Shown: positions 40,560-51,853 of the stretch, one piece after another | How positions within the stretch are numbered: the first letter of the stretch is position 1 | Layout: every line of letters starts with the position of its first letter | NCBI GenBank assembly: GCA_023399155.1 | Contig: JAEWQP010000008.1 | Location: 124,001-188,000, forward strand | Source: Verrucomicrobiota bacterium | GTDB taxonomy: Bacteria > Verrucomicrobiota > Verrucomicrobiia > Opitutales > Opitutaceae | Reading direction: 5' to 3' | Length of the DNA stretch: 64,000 nt | Notes under the pieces: generated by a model | Told to the model about the DNA's origin: nothing | The model's input: the letters and a program-made list of their open reading frames with translations, nothing else | The model's database searches: none | Position numbers and translations under genes: made by a program

Positions 40560-41927
40560 TCACTTGGAAGCCTTTCCAAAGTCGGGATAGGCCTCGTTGC
40601 CGTGTTCGCCGATGTCGAGGCCCTCGGTCTCCTCTTCCGCCGACACGCGAATGCCCATCGTGGACTTGAGGATGAAGAACAGGATGAAGGCGCAGGCAAA
40701 GGTGAACACGCCGACCGAGGCGATGCCGATGAGCTGGGACATCAACTGGGCGCCGCCGGCAAGATTTCCGAAGAGCCCGACCGCAAGCGTGCCCCAGATG
40801 CCGCACACGAGGTGGACGGACAGCGCACCGACCGGGTCATCGAGCCGGAGCTTGTCGAACATGATGACCGAGAGGACCACGAGGACGCCGGCGATCAGGC
40901 CGATGGCGAGCGCCGAGCCGAAGGCCATCTGATCCGCGCCAGCGGTGATGCCGACGAGGCCGGCCAGCACGCCGTTGAGGACCATGGACAGGTCCGGCTT
41001 CTTCAGGAGGATCCAGGCGGTGATCATTGCGCCGACGGCGCCCGCGGCGGCGGCGATCGAGGTGGTGACGAGCGTGAGCGAGACTGCAGCGGGATTCGCC
41101 GAGAGCACCGAACCGCCGTTGAACCCGAACCAGCCGAGCCAGAGGAGAAACACGCCGATTGTCGCGAGCGGCATGCTGTGGCCGAGGATCGGCTTCATGC
41201 GTCCACCCGGGAGGTACTTGCCCAGCCGCGGACCGAGCAGCAGCACGCCGGCGAGGGCGCCCCAGCCTCCGATCGAGTGCACGATGGTCGAGCCGGCAAA
41301 GTCGTAGAAGGGCGTCGACATCGTGTTGAGCCAGCCGTTGCCCCACTTCCAGAAACCGGCGATCGGATACACGATCGCGACGAAGATGGTGGAGAACACG
41401 AGGAACGACGAGAGCTTGATGCGCTCGGCCACCGCTCCCGACACGATCGTCGCAGCCGTGGCGGCGAACATCGCCTGGAAGAGAAAGTCGGTCCAGTAGG
41501 TGTACCCGGCGTTGTAGTTGCTGGTGAGTGCCGCGAGATCGTCGCTGACGCCTACGCCAAACCCCGCGAACCCGAAGAACCCGCCGGCGGTGTCGCCGCC
41601 GGGATACATCAGGTTGAATCCACAAATCGCATACGTGAGTATGCCGATGCACGGGATCATCGTGTTCTTGAACAGGATGTTGACCGTGTTCTTCGACTGG
41701 GTGAGCCCGGTCTCGAGCGTGGCGAATCCCAGGTGCATGATGAAGACGAGCCCGGCCGCGATCATCATCCACAGGTTGTGCGCGGTGAAGAGGGCGTAGC
41801 CGGGGCTCTCGGCGAACGCCTCAAGCGAGTCGAAGGCGGGCGCCGCCTCGTCCTGCGCGATCGCACCGCTGGCCAGCATCAGGGCCGCCAGGGAAGCTAT
41901 CCCGGTGAAGAATTTCTTTCTGCTCAT
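40560..41927 (-). CDS. amtB: Ammonium transporter
   Basis: 455 residues. Signal-peptide-like N-terminus (SLAALMLASGAIAQ), then eleven membrane helices. Conserved pore blocks: FATLETGLTQSKNTVNILFKN, DFAGSTIVHSIGGWGALAGV with the first pore His, WFGFNGGS, and VHLVCGIWGTLAVGLF with the second pore His. The cytoplasmic C-terminal tail (EETEGLDIGEHGNEAYPDF) contains the conserved motif that couples to PII. Co-transcribed with glnB. Confidence 0.96.
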   Translation of the reverse strand: MSRKKFFTGIASLAALMLASGAIAQDEAAPAFDSLEAFAESPGYALFTAHNLWMMIAAGLVFIMHLGFATLETGLTQSKNTVNILFKNTMIPCIGILTYAICGFNLMYPGGDTAGGFFGFAGFGVGVSDDLAALTSNYNAGYTYWTDFLFQAMFAATAATIVSGAVAERIKLSSFLVFSTIFVAIVYPIAGFWKWGNGWLNTMSTPFYDFAGSTIVHSIGGWGALAGVLLLGPRLGKYLPGGRMKPILGHSMPLATIGVFLLWLGWFGFNGGSVLSANPAAVSLTLVTTSIAAAAGAVGAMITAWILLKKPDLSMVLNGVLAGLVGITAGADQMAFGSALAIGLIAGVLVVLSVIMFDKLRLDDPVGALSVHLVCGIWGTLAVGLFGNLAGGAQLMSQLIGIASVGVFTFACAFILFFILKSTMGIRVSAEEETEGLDIGEHGNEAYPDFGKASK

Positions 41928-42325
41928 CGTTGGAAGGAGTGGGTTGTGATAACGCGGGTTGACGCGTGGGTCCGGCCGCCGTGGTCAGGAGCACGCGAGC
42001 GGGCTTGAGCACCAGCCGTGCCAAACGCACGAGGTTGAGCAAAACGGCTCATCCATCGCCGCCAAACCATGCACGGCCACCGCCGGAGCCGCCGCGGATG
42101 CCGGTCTGGATGGATGGACCGCGGCGAGTCGGCGCCAGGGTCTCGACGGCGCGGCCGCCGGCCGCGCCGGGTCAATCGGGTGCGCACGGTTGCGGCTCGG
42201 CCGGAGGCCTCGCCCTACCGTTCGAACGGCGGCATCGCGCGCTCGGCCGGCTGCCTTCTGGCTTCCGCCTTTCCCCGGCGCCCAACCCCCGGGCGGGTCC
42301 GCGCCGTACCCAGTCCGGCACTACC
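41928..42325. other. Gene-free region upstream of amtB with one REP copy
   Basis: 398 bp, no gene. It should contain the amtB promoter near 41930–42010; no sigma-54 consensus (TGGCAC-N5-TTGCA) was recognised. A lone REP copy lies at 42192–42219. Confidence 0.5.
42192..42219. repeat. Single REP copy
   Basis: GCGGCTCGGCC then GGAGGCCTCGCCCTACC; matches the standard unit exactly. No inverted partner within 150 bp. Confidence 0.85.
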
Positions 42326-44116
42326 CTACTCTGCCGGCACGACGGTCTGGATGTGCAGGTCGCGCAGCTGCTTCGGCGTCACGGGCGTCGGGCTCTGCGT
42401 CATGAGGCACTGGCCCTTCTGGGTCTTCGGGAAGGCGATGACGTCGCGGATGCTCGTCGTGCCGCAGAGCAGCGCGCACATGCGGTCGAGCCCGAACGCG
42501 ATGCCGCCGTGCGGCGGCGCGCCGTAGGTGAAGGCCTTGAGCATGTAGCCAAAGCGGCTCTCCACCACGTCGGCCGGGATCTTGAGCACGTCCTCGAACA
42601 CCTTTTTCTGCAGCGCAGGCTGGTGGATGCGGATCGAGCCGCCACCGAGTTCCATGCCGTTGAGCACGACGTCGTAGTGCTGGCCGCGGACCTTCTGCGG
42701 ATCGGAATCGAGCAGCGCGGCGTCTTCAGAAACTGGAGACGTAAAGGGATGATGCGTGGCCACGAAGCGCTTCTGCTCCTCGTCGTAGCTCATCAGCGGA
42801 AAGTCCACCACCCAGAGGAAGCGCCAGTCATCGGCGCGGATGGTGAGCCGCCCGCGTTTCTGCAGGAGCGCCGCGCAGTCCAGCCGGATGCGGCCGAGGA
42901 TCGCGCAGGCGCGCTCCCAGGCCGCGGCCGCGAAGAAGACGATGTCGCCCTCCTCGATGTTGAGGCGCTTGGTCAGCTCAGCCCGCTCGGCCTCGGTGAA
43001 GAACTTCACGATCGGCGACTTCCACTCGCCGCCCTCGACCTTGATGAAGGCGAGGCCCTTCGCACCGAGCGACTTGGCGGCGTCTTCGAGGGCCTTCAGT
43101 TCGCCCTGGGTGACATCAGCGAGGCTCTTGGCGTTGAGCGCCTTGACCGCGCCGCCCCCGGCCACGGTGGCCTGGAACACCTTGAAGGAGGAGTTGCGGA
43201 ACGTGTCGGAGAGGTCGACGAGTTCGAGTCCGAAGCGCAGGTCGGGCTTGTCGACGCCGAACCGGTTCATGGCCTCCACAAAGGGCATGCGCTGAAAGGG
43301 CGTCGGCAGGTCGATGCCGAGCACGGTCTTCCAGACGCGTTTCAGCATGCCCTCGAAGAGCGCGTAGATGCCCTCGCGGTCGATGAAGGACGCCTCGACG
43401 TCCACCTGGGTGAACTCCATCTGCCGGTCGGAGCGCAGGTCCTCATCGCGGAAGCACCGCGCGATCTGAAAATACTTTTCCACGCCGGCGACCATGAGTA
43501 TCTGCTTGAACTGCTGCGGCGACTGGGAGAGCGCGTAGAACTGGCCGGGATGGATGCGCGAGGGCACGAGATATTCGCGCGCGCCTTCCGGAGTGCTCTT
43601 GAAGAGTGCAGGCGTTTCGATCTCGAGGAAGCCCTGCTCGTCGAAGTAGTCGCGGATCGCCTTCGTGGCCTGGTGGCGCACCCGCATGTTCTTCTGCATC
43701 TTCGGGCGACGCAGGTCGAGGTAACGGTAGGTGAGGCGCAGGTCCTCGTTGACCCGATCGCCGCCTTCGTCATCGAGCGGGAATGGCGGCGTTTCGGAGC
43801 CGTTGAGGATCTCGATCTTTGCGACGGAAACCTCGACGTCGCCGGTCACGAGCTTGGGATTCTGGGTGCCGTCCGGGCGGGCGGTGACCTTGCCGGAGAC
43901 GGCGATGACCGACTCGGGCTTGAGGTGATGCACGACCGAGGCGACGGCCGCGTCGTCGTGCCGCTCGAGCCGGAGCTGTGTGATGCCTTCACGGTCGCGA
44001 AGATCGATGAAGGTGATGCCGCCCTGGTCGCGGACGGTGTCGACCCAGCCGGCGAGCGAGACCTGCGTGCCGATGTCGGCCTTCGTGAGCTGGGAACAGT
44101 GGTGCGTGCGGTGCAT
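42326..44116 (-). CDS. aspS: Aspartyl-tRNA synthetase
   Basis: 596 residues from ATG 44116; the upstream frame is low-complexity. Bacterial-type class II enzyme: N-terminal OB-fold anticodon-binding domain (VSLAGWVDTVRDQGGITFIDLRDREG), motif 1 region (FLEIETPALFKSTPEGAREY), motif 2 (FRDEDLRSDRQMEFTQVD), an inserted GAD domain, and motif 3 (GIAFGLDRMCALLCG). It charges tRNA-Asp, and possibly tRNA-Asn if the organism uses the amidotransferase route; that cannot be judged from this window. Confidence 0.96.
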   Translation of the reverse strand: MHRTHHCSQLTKADIGTQVSLAGWVDTVRDQGGITFIDLRDREGITQLRLERHDDAAVASVVHHLKPESVIAVSGKVTARPDGTQNPKLVTGDVEVSVAKIEILNGSETPPFPLDDEGGDRVNEDLRLTYRYLDLRRPKMQKNMRVRHQATKAIRDYFDEQGFLEIETPALFKSTPEGAREYLVPSRIHPGQFYALSQSPQQFKQILMVAGVEKYFQIARCFRDEDLRSDRQMEFTQVDVEASFIDREGIYALFEGMLKRVWKTVLGIDLPTPFQRMPFVEAMNRFGVDKPDLRFGLELVDLSDTFRNSSFKVFQATVAGGGAVKALNAKSLADVTQGELKALEDAAKSLGAKGLAFIKVEGGEWKSPIVKFFTEAERAELTKRLNIEEGDIVFFAAAAWERACAILGRIRLDCAALLQKRGRLTIRADDWRFLWVVDFPLMSYDEEQKRFVATHHPFTSPVSEDAALLDSDPQKVRGQHYDVVLNGMELGGGSIRIHQPALQKKVFEDVLKIPADVVESRFGYMLKAFTYGAPPHGGIAFGLDRMCALLCGTTSIRDVIAFPKTQKGQCLMTQSPTPVTPKQLRDLHIQTVVPAE

Positions 44117-44427
44117 GGCGTGGCGTGCGGATGGAGCGTGCGTTACAGTGGGAGAAACGACCGACAAAGCCCGCCGGGCCAGAGGCGGGCAACACGAAAG
44201 ATGCGGCGCTGTGCCGCCGCATCTTTCCGGCGAGGGGCGATGGGCGAGAGACCCGAAGCATGCGACACGAAAGCCATGCCGCTGGCGACCGGTCATTCGG
44301 GCCCGGCAGAGCGCGAGCCCGACCCGACGCCGCCCGGCGTCAGGAGGGCTTCCTGCGGGCCGTCAGGATGCGCGAAACGCTCATACCAGGGCGGCTCGCT
44401 CGAACGGCTCGCCCTGGCCCGGCGAGG
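44117..44427. other. Gap between aspS and gpmI with two hairpins
   Basis: No gene. It holds two tandem hairpins (44168–44190 and 44197–44226) that could terminate the upstream gpmI transcript, and the aspS promoter region. Confidence 0.5.
44166..44226 (-). terminator. Tandem hairpins downstream of gpmI
   Basis: On the minus strand, first AAAGATGCGGCG with a 6-nt loop and CGCCGCATCTTT, then GCCCGCC, 8-nt loop, GGCGGGC followed by TTTGT. Together they look like a double intrinsic terminator with short T-tracts, about 200 bp after the gpmI stop. Confidence 0.65.
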
Positions 44428-46299
44428 TCACTTCTTGGCTGCCTTCCTGAAGCGCGTCTTCTTGGCGGGCGCTTTCTTCACCGACGACTTCCTTGGCGCT
44501 TTCTTCACCGGCGCTTTCTTCACCGGGCGCTTTCGGACCGTGGCCTTCTTCACCGGAGACTTCGGAGTCGCGACCTTCTTGGCCGCCGCGCTTCTCGTCG
44601 AAGCCTTCTTCGTCGAAGCCTGCTTGGCGGGCGCCCTTTTCGCGGCTGCCTTCTTGTCCTTGGTGCCGCCGAGCGACTTTCTGGCCGCGCGCGCCGGCGA
44701 GGTTTTCGCCGAAGCCTTTCCGGCTCGGGCCATCAAGCTCTGGCCCGTCATTTCGGCCGGCGTGGGCAGGCCCATGAGGTCGAGCACGGTCGGAGCGATG
44801 TCGGCCAGGCGTCCGCCCTCGCGAAGCTTCACCCCCGCGCAACCGGCGCCCACGGTGTAAACCTCCACGAGGTTGAGCGTATGGGCCGTGTGAGGCCCGT
44901 CCGTCAGCAGATCCCACATCTGTTCGCAGTTGCCGTGATCGGCGCAGACGAAGGCCCGTCCGCCGACTGAAAGCTGCGCATCGAGCAGTTCCCGGACGCC
45001 CGAGTCCACGGCTTCCACCGCCTTGACCGCGGCGTCGAGGTTGCCGGTATGGCCCACCATGTCGGGGTTGGCGTAGTTGACCACGAGAAGGCCGAACTTC
45101 TTCGAAAGGATGGCCTGCCTGGCGATCTTGGTCACCTCGGGGGCGGACATCTCCGGCTGAAGGTCGTAGGTCGGCACCTTCGGGCTGGCCGGACAGGCCC
45201 GCTCTTCACCCGGGAACGGATCCTTGCGGTAGTTGTTGAAGAAAAACGTGACGTGCGGGTTCTTCTCCGTCTCCGCGCAGCGGAACTGCGCGATCCCCGC
45301 CTTCGAGACCACCTCGCCGAGGATGCTTTTGAGTTTCTCGGGCTTGGGCGAGATGACGTTTACCGGGAGGCCGCTCTCGTACTCCGTCATCGTGGCGTAG
45401 TAGAGGTCGAGCTTGTCGCCGCGGTCGAATTCCTTGAACCCGTCGATCACGAAGGCCTTCGTGATCTCGCGCGGGCGGTCGCCGCGGTAATTGTAGAAGA
45501 GCACGGCGTCGCCGTCGCCGATCGTCGCGACTGGTTCGCCGTCCGCGCCGACCACCCAGGTCGGCAGGATGAACTCGTCGCCCTTGCGCGAGTCGTCGAG
45601 GGGCTTGTCGTAGTAGGCCTGGACAGCCTCGATGGCGGACTCAGCCGTGGCTTCGGCGTGCCTGCCGGTCAACATGAAGTAAGCCTTGGAGACGCGGTCC
45701 CAGCGATTGTCCCGGTCCATGCTCCAGAAGCGGCCGCAGACGGAGGCGATCTTCCCGACGCCGATGTTCAGGCACTGCTGCTCGACCTGCTGCACGTAGT
45801 TCAGCCCGCTGTTCGGCGGCGTGTCGCGACCATCAGTGAAGGCGTGGATGAAGACCTGGGTCACTCCGTCTTCCTTGGCCTGACGCAGGATACCGTAGAG
45901 GTGATCGAGCATGCCATGCACCCCGGCGTCGGAAACGATGCCCATGAGATGCAATTTCGTGCCCTTCGTCTTCACGCGCTGGACGGCGGCCTTCCAGACG
46001 GGATTGGTCGCGAGGCGTTTCTCGGAAAACAGCTTGTTGAGGCGGACGAGTTCCTGGTCGACGATGCGGCCGGCGCCGATGTTCTCGTGGCCGACCTCGG
46101 AGTTGCCCATGACTCCGTCGGGCAGTCCGACATCGAGGCCCGACGCCTTGATGAGCGTGCGGGGCCAGTTCGCCTTGAGCCAGGCGTCGCACGGCGTCTT
46201 CGCCTGCCTGATCGCATTGGTGCGATCCTGAGCCGAGTCGGGGTTCCAACCCCAGCCATCACGAATGATCAAGAGGACGGACGTAACCGCGTTCTTCAT
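44428..46299 (-). CDS. gpmI: 2,3-bisphosphoglycerate-independent phosphoglycerate mutase with histone H1-like tail
   Basis: 623 residues from ATG 46299; typical GpmI is about 510–520. Metal and catalytic residues are all present: Asp14 (IRDGWGWNP), nucleophile Ser67 (MGNSEVGHENIGAGR), FTDGRDTPPNSG, YRGDRPREI, DMVGHTGNLDA, CADHGNCEQM and PHTAHTLN. The normal end (GLPTPAEMTGQSL) is followed by about 101 extra residues, rich in Lys, Ala, Pro, Ser and Arg with repeated PVKKA/APAKK/ASTKK units, resembling histone H1 or chlamydial Hc proteins. The tail is in frame with no sign of frameshift. It performs the glycolytic 3-PG/2-PG step; the tail's role is unknown. Confidence 0.93.
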   Translation of the reverse strand: MKNAVTSVLLIIRDGWGWNPDSAQDRTNAIRQAKTPCDAWLKANWPRTLIKASGLDVGLPDGVMGNSEVGHENIGAGRIVDQELVRLNKLFSEKRLATNPVWKAAVQRVKTKGTKLHLMGIVSDAGVHGMLDHLYGILRQAKEDGVTQVFIHAFTDGRDTPPNSGLNYVQQVEQQCLNIGVGKIASVCGRFWSMDRDNRWDRVSKAYFMLTGRHAEATAESAIEAVQAYYDKPLDDSRKGDEFILPTWVVGADGEPVATIGDGDAVLFYNYRGDRPREITKAFVIDGFKEFDRGDKLDLYYATMTEYESGLPVNVISPKPEKLKSILGEVVSKAGIAQFRCAETEKNPHVTFFFNNYRKDPFPGEERACPASPKVPTYDLQPEMSAPEVTKIARQAILSKKFGLLVVNYANPDMVGHTGNLDAAVKAVEAVDSGVRELLDAQLSVGGRAFVCADHGNCEQMWDLLTDGPHTAHTLNLVEVYTVGAGCAGVKLREGGRLADIAPTVLDLMGLPTPAEMTGQSLMARAGKASAKTSPARAARKSLGGTKDKKAAAKRAPAKQASTKKASTRSAAAKKVATPKSPVKKATVRKRPVKKAPVKKAPRKSSVKKAPAKKTRFRKAAKK

Positions 46300-46463
46300 A
46301 AAAGAGAGTCGAAATGACCGCGAGCAGGGCCATGCGACGCAAGCCAGCAATGGCCAGCTGCGGTAAAAACCCGGTCGCTCAACTTGAGATCCTCGAATAC
46401 CGCACGATAGATACGCTAACAGGCAGCCCACGTGGACTGGCACCTGCTAACTGTGGAGGCGCG

Positions 46464-46778
46464 ATGACGCTGATCATCCGAGATTCACTGGTAAACCCGC
46501 CCACGTGGTTCTCGTCGTTCCGCGACCTCACGCTCTTTTGCCACATCTTCCTGCGCGTCGACACGGTCATCGAGTCCGAGCACATCGATCTCTACTACCG
46601 CTGGCTGAAGATGCGCGGCGGCATGGATTTCGTGGAGGACTTCGTCCGGCCCGGAGCTGAGGACGGCGTTCGCCTCGACGTCGAGCCGAACTACCCGCGC
46701 ACGATCGTGACCGACCGCATCGTGCCGGAAAACACCGAGAATCTCATGCGGCAGATCCGTTTTGCCGCGGCGCTGTAG
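46464..46778 (+). CDS. Conserved-looking hypothetical protein
   Basis: 104 residues from ATG 46464, with a good GGAGG five bases upstream. The sequence (SSFRDLTLFCHIFLRVDTVI…DLYYRWLKMRGGMDFVEDF) looks like a real folded alpha/beta protein, acidic and with no signal peptide. I do not recognise a family. It is divergent from gpmI and 390 bp ahead of ileS. Confidence 0.65.
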   Translation: MTLIIRDSLVNPPTWFSSFRDLTLFCHIFLRVDTVIESEHIDLYYRWLKMRGGMDFVEDFVRPGAEDGVRLDVEPNYPRTIVTDRIVPENTENLMRQIRFAAAL

Positions 46779-47168
46779 GTGCTCGCGCCACGACGGCGCT
46801 CGTCCCTCCGACCCCTCGTGGTCTCGGCCCTCGCCATCCGGCGTGGTCGGGCGCCGGTCGGCGTCCTCGATACCGGCCTCCCCGCGGTTTCCCTGCGATC
46901 GAGGATTTCGGGTGTATCGAAAGGGCTCCGGGCGCAGTCGCGCCGGCGGGTCTGCGACGGACGAGGCGCGAGCGAGAACGAGCAGGAAAACGAGGAAGTC
47001 AAGGGTCCGGTCGCGCCGGAAAGAGGGCGATCCGGGGGTGGCCGACAACCCGCTCATCCGGTGGATTTTGGGTGTGCGCCGGCATGTTTGAGGAACGGGG
47101 TGTAACCCCTTGACACCCCCCTCTTCGGGAGCACTATCGCCGGATTCTTTTTCCGGGCATTTACGGCC
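46779..47168. other. Leader region upstream of ileS
   Basis: 390 bp, no gene. No T-box features were recognised (expected only in Firmicutes and relatives). A promoter candidate lies at the right end. Confidence 0.5.
47110..47140 (+). promoter_or_regulatory. Candidate sigma-70 promoter of ileS
   Basis: A perfect −35 hexamer TTGACA (47110–47115) is followed 17–19 bp later by a weak −10 (ACTATC or TATCGC, 47133–47140), about 30 bp ahead of the start codon. The −35 is convincing, the −10 is not. Confidence 0.5.
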
Positions 47169-49979
<2,811 letters not shown>

Positions 49980-50002
49980 GCGTACCCCAAGCCCCGCCGA
50001 TC

Positions 50003-51073
50003 ATGGGAAAGTCCAAGACCGCATCGAAGAAAACGTCGAAGCACACCACGAAGACGAAGGCCCACGCTGTGCACAAACCAGTCAAGAAGACCGTCGCGCG
50101 GCCGACGAAGTCTACGGCCCGGAAGGAACCGGTGGCAAAGAAGCCATCGAAGTCGTCCTCGTCCCCGGCGTCGAACAAGGCGAAGAAACCCGAAAAGCAT
50201 TCCTCTGCACCGAAGGCGAAGGTGGAACCACCACCCGCCAAAGCGAAGGCGGCGCCCAAGCCCGCGAGCGCGGCGCCCGCGACACCCGCAACCGCAACCG
50301 AAAAACCTCTCCCCCGTTTGACACCCGACGAACTCAGAAAACAGCTCATGGCGAAGGCGAAATCGCGCACGAAGACGCAGCGCGCCTCCGCGTTCACCCT
50401 CGACGATGTGCGCGGCGAACTCGCCCGCGCGAGCACGTCGCGACCCGCCACCACCAAGGCGCCGAAGAGCGAGGCCCACACCAAGCCGGCCCCCGCGGCT
50501 GCCCCGGCTCCCAAGCCGCTGCCCAAGATCGAGCAGCGCCAGTACGGCGCGGCCTCGCTCGCCGACATCCTCGGCTACAACCCGGTGAAGAATGAGAAAC
50601 CGGAGGACGAGGAGGCGCAGATCGACAAGAAGTTCATCCGCTACTACAAGCTCCTCGTCGAATTGCGCGAGCATGTGAAGTCCGGCCTCGATATCCATAC
50701 TGAGGATACGCTCAAGCGCTCCTCGCGCGATGACTCGGGCGATCTGTCCGGCTATGGGCAGCACATGGCCGACGCCGGCACCGACAATTTCGATCGCGAT
50801 TTCGCCCTCAGCCTCGTGTCCAACGAGCAGGAGGCGCTCTACGAGATCGAGGAGGCGATCAAGCGCATCAAGAACGGCACCTACGGAATCTGCGAACTGA
50901 CCGGCAAGCCGATCAGCAAGGACCGCCTGCTCGCCGTGCCGTTCGCGCGTTTCTCCGTGGAGAGCCAGGCCGAGATCGAGAAGACCAAGCGTCGCACCGC
51001 CAGTCGGGGCGGCGTCTTCGGCGAAGGCGGCGTGGAGGAAGGCTCGCGCATCGTCGAGGAGGAATCGGAATAG
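50003..51073 (+). CDS. DksA/TraR-family protein with histone-like N-terminus and degenerate zinc finger
   Basis: 356 residues from ATG 50003. The first ~115 residues are Lys/Ala/Pro/Ser-rich (SKTASKKTSKHTTKTKAH; KPVKKTVARPTKS), like histone H1; a linker follows, then a DksA-like coiled coil (FIRYYKLLVELREHVKSG … LSLVSNEQEALYEIEEAIKRI) and the DksA C-terminal motif NGTYGICELTGKPISKDRLLAVPFARFSVESQ. Only the first of the four zinc-binding Cys remains. Canonical DksA binds RNA polymerase's secondary channel; this long version may bind nucleic acid as well. Placed between ileS and lspA, 20 bp from the latter. Confidence 0.85.
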   Translation: MGKSKTASKKTSKHTTKTKAHAVHKPVKKTVARPTKSTARKEPVAKKPSKSSSSPASNKAKKPEKHSSAPKAKVEPPPAKAKAAPKPASAAPATPATATEKPLPRLTPDELRKQLMAKAKSRTKTQRASAFTLDDVRGELARASTSRPATTKAPKSEAHTKPAPAAAPAPKPLPKIEQRQYGAASLADILGYNPVKNEKPEDEEAQIDKKFIRYYKLLVELREHVKSGLDIHTEDTLKRSSRDDSGDLSGYGQHMADAGTDNFDRDFALSLVSNEQEALYEIEEAIKRIKNGTYGICELTGKPISKDRLLAVPFARFSVESQAEIEKTKRRTASRGGVFGEGGVEEGSRIVEEESE

Positions 51074-51093
51074 GTCGGTCAACGACCACCACC

Positions 51094-51600
51094 GTGCTTG
51101 CCCGCACCTACCACTACCGCTGGCTCCTGCTCCTGGCGGTGGTGGTGTTCGCCCTGGACCAGGTCACGAAGGTGTGGATCAACCACACCCTACCCTTCGA
51201 GACCTACTTCGAACCGGGTCGGATCACAATCATCCCCGGGTTCTTCCACCTTGTGCACGTGGGCAACACGGGCGCGGCGTGGGGCATGTTCGCCGGCAAG
51301 ACGATCTGGCTCGCCGCTCTGGCGGTTCTGACGCTCGCGGGAATCTTCATCTTCCGCCATCACCTCGAGTTGCGACGCATCGTCACGCAGGTGTGCTTCG
51401 GCCTGCTCTGCGGCGGAATCTTCGGCAACCTCGTCGACCGGCTCGTGCACGGGCACGTGATCGATTTTTTGCTCTTCACCTTCGGCTCCTGGGACTTTCC
51501 GGCCTTCAATGTCGCGGATTCGGCGATCTGCGTCGGCGTCGCGATCTACCTGTATCAGTCCTTCCGCGAACCACAGCGCGCCGAGATCGGCAGCCGGTGA
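51094..51600 (+). CDS. lspA: Lipoprotein signal peptidase (signal peptidase II)
   Basis: 168 residues from GTG 51094. Four membrane helices; catalytic aspartates Asp115 (GGIFGNLVDRLVHGHVIDF) and Asp142 (FPAFNVADSAICVGV), with the conserved FHLVHVGNTGAAWGMF stretch. It cleaves prolipoproteins in the inner membrane. Third gene of the ileS–dksA–lspA unit. Confidence 0.95.
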   Translation: MLARTYHYRWLLLLAVVVFALDQVTKVWINHTLPFETYFEPGRITIIPGFFHLVHVGNTGAAWGMFAGKTIWLAALAVLTLAGIFIFRHHLELRRIVTQVCFGLLCGGIFGNLVDRLVHGHVIDFLLFTFGSWDFPAFNVADSAICVGVAIYLYQSFREPQRAEIGSR

Positions 51601-51606
51601 GAAGCA

Positions 51607-51643
51607 AAGGGCTGAAGGACTGAAGGGCTGAACGGCTGAAGGG
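51607..51643. repeat. CTGAAGG-type repeat array (plus orientation)
   Basis: Four units (GGCTGAAGG, ACTGAAGG, GCTGAACG, GCTGAAGGG) right after the lspA stop. Inverted partner at 51806–51837. Confidence 0.85.
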
Positions 51644-51805
51644 AGAAAGCGCCGGAGTGTGCGCCCTCACCGACGAAGCACTCGCAGCCGGGATGACTTC
51701 GCAGAAGCAAACGGAGGGGACGGAGGAAGCCAGAACGCGCCTCTCCGTGCCATCGCTGTGACCTCTGTATCGTCACTCGGGAAACCGGTCCATGCATTCG
51801 GCCTA

Positions 51806-51837
51806 CAGCCTTTCAGCCTTTCAGCCCTTCAGCCCTT
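51806..51837. repeat. CTGAAGG-type repeat array (minus orientation)
   Basis: Four units of CTTTCAGCC/CTTCAGCC, 16 bp before yicC, inverted relative to the 51607 array across 162 bp. The spacer holds one CACAGAG-type fragment (TGTGACCTCTGT) near 51758. Confidence 0.85.
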
Positions 51838-51853
51838 CCCTAGAGTCGCCCCC

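Noticed and set aside
40092..42008. 638-codon plus-strand open frame opposite amtB/glnB
   Set aside because: It is antisense to two well-conserved genes; its His/Glu/Arg/Asp-rich composition is the usual shadow in GC-rich DNA.
46779..47168. T-box or other RNA switch before ileS
   Set aside because: No T-box consensus or terminator/antiterminator pair is visible in this leader.
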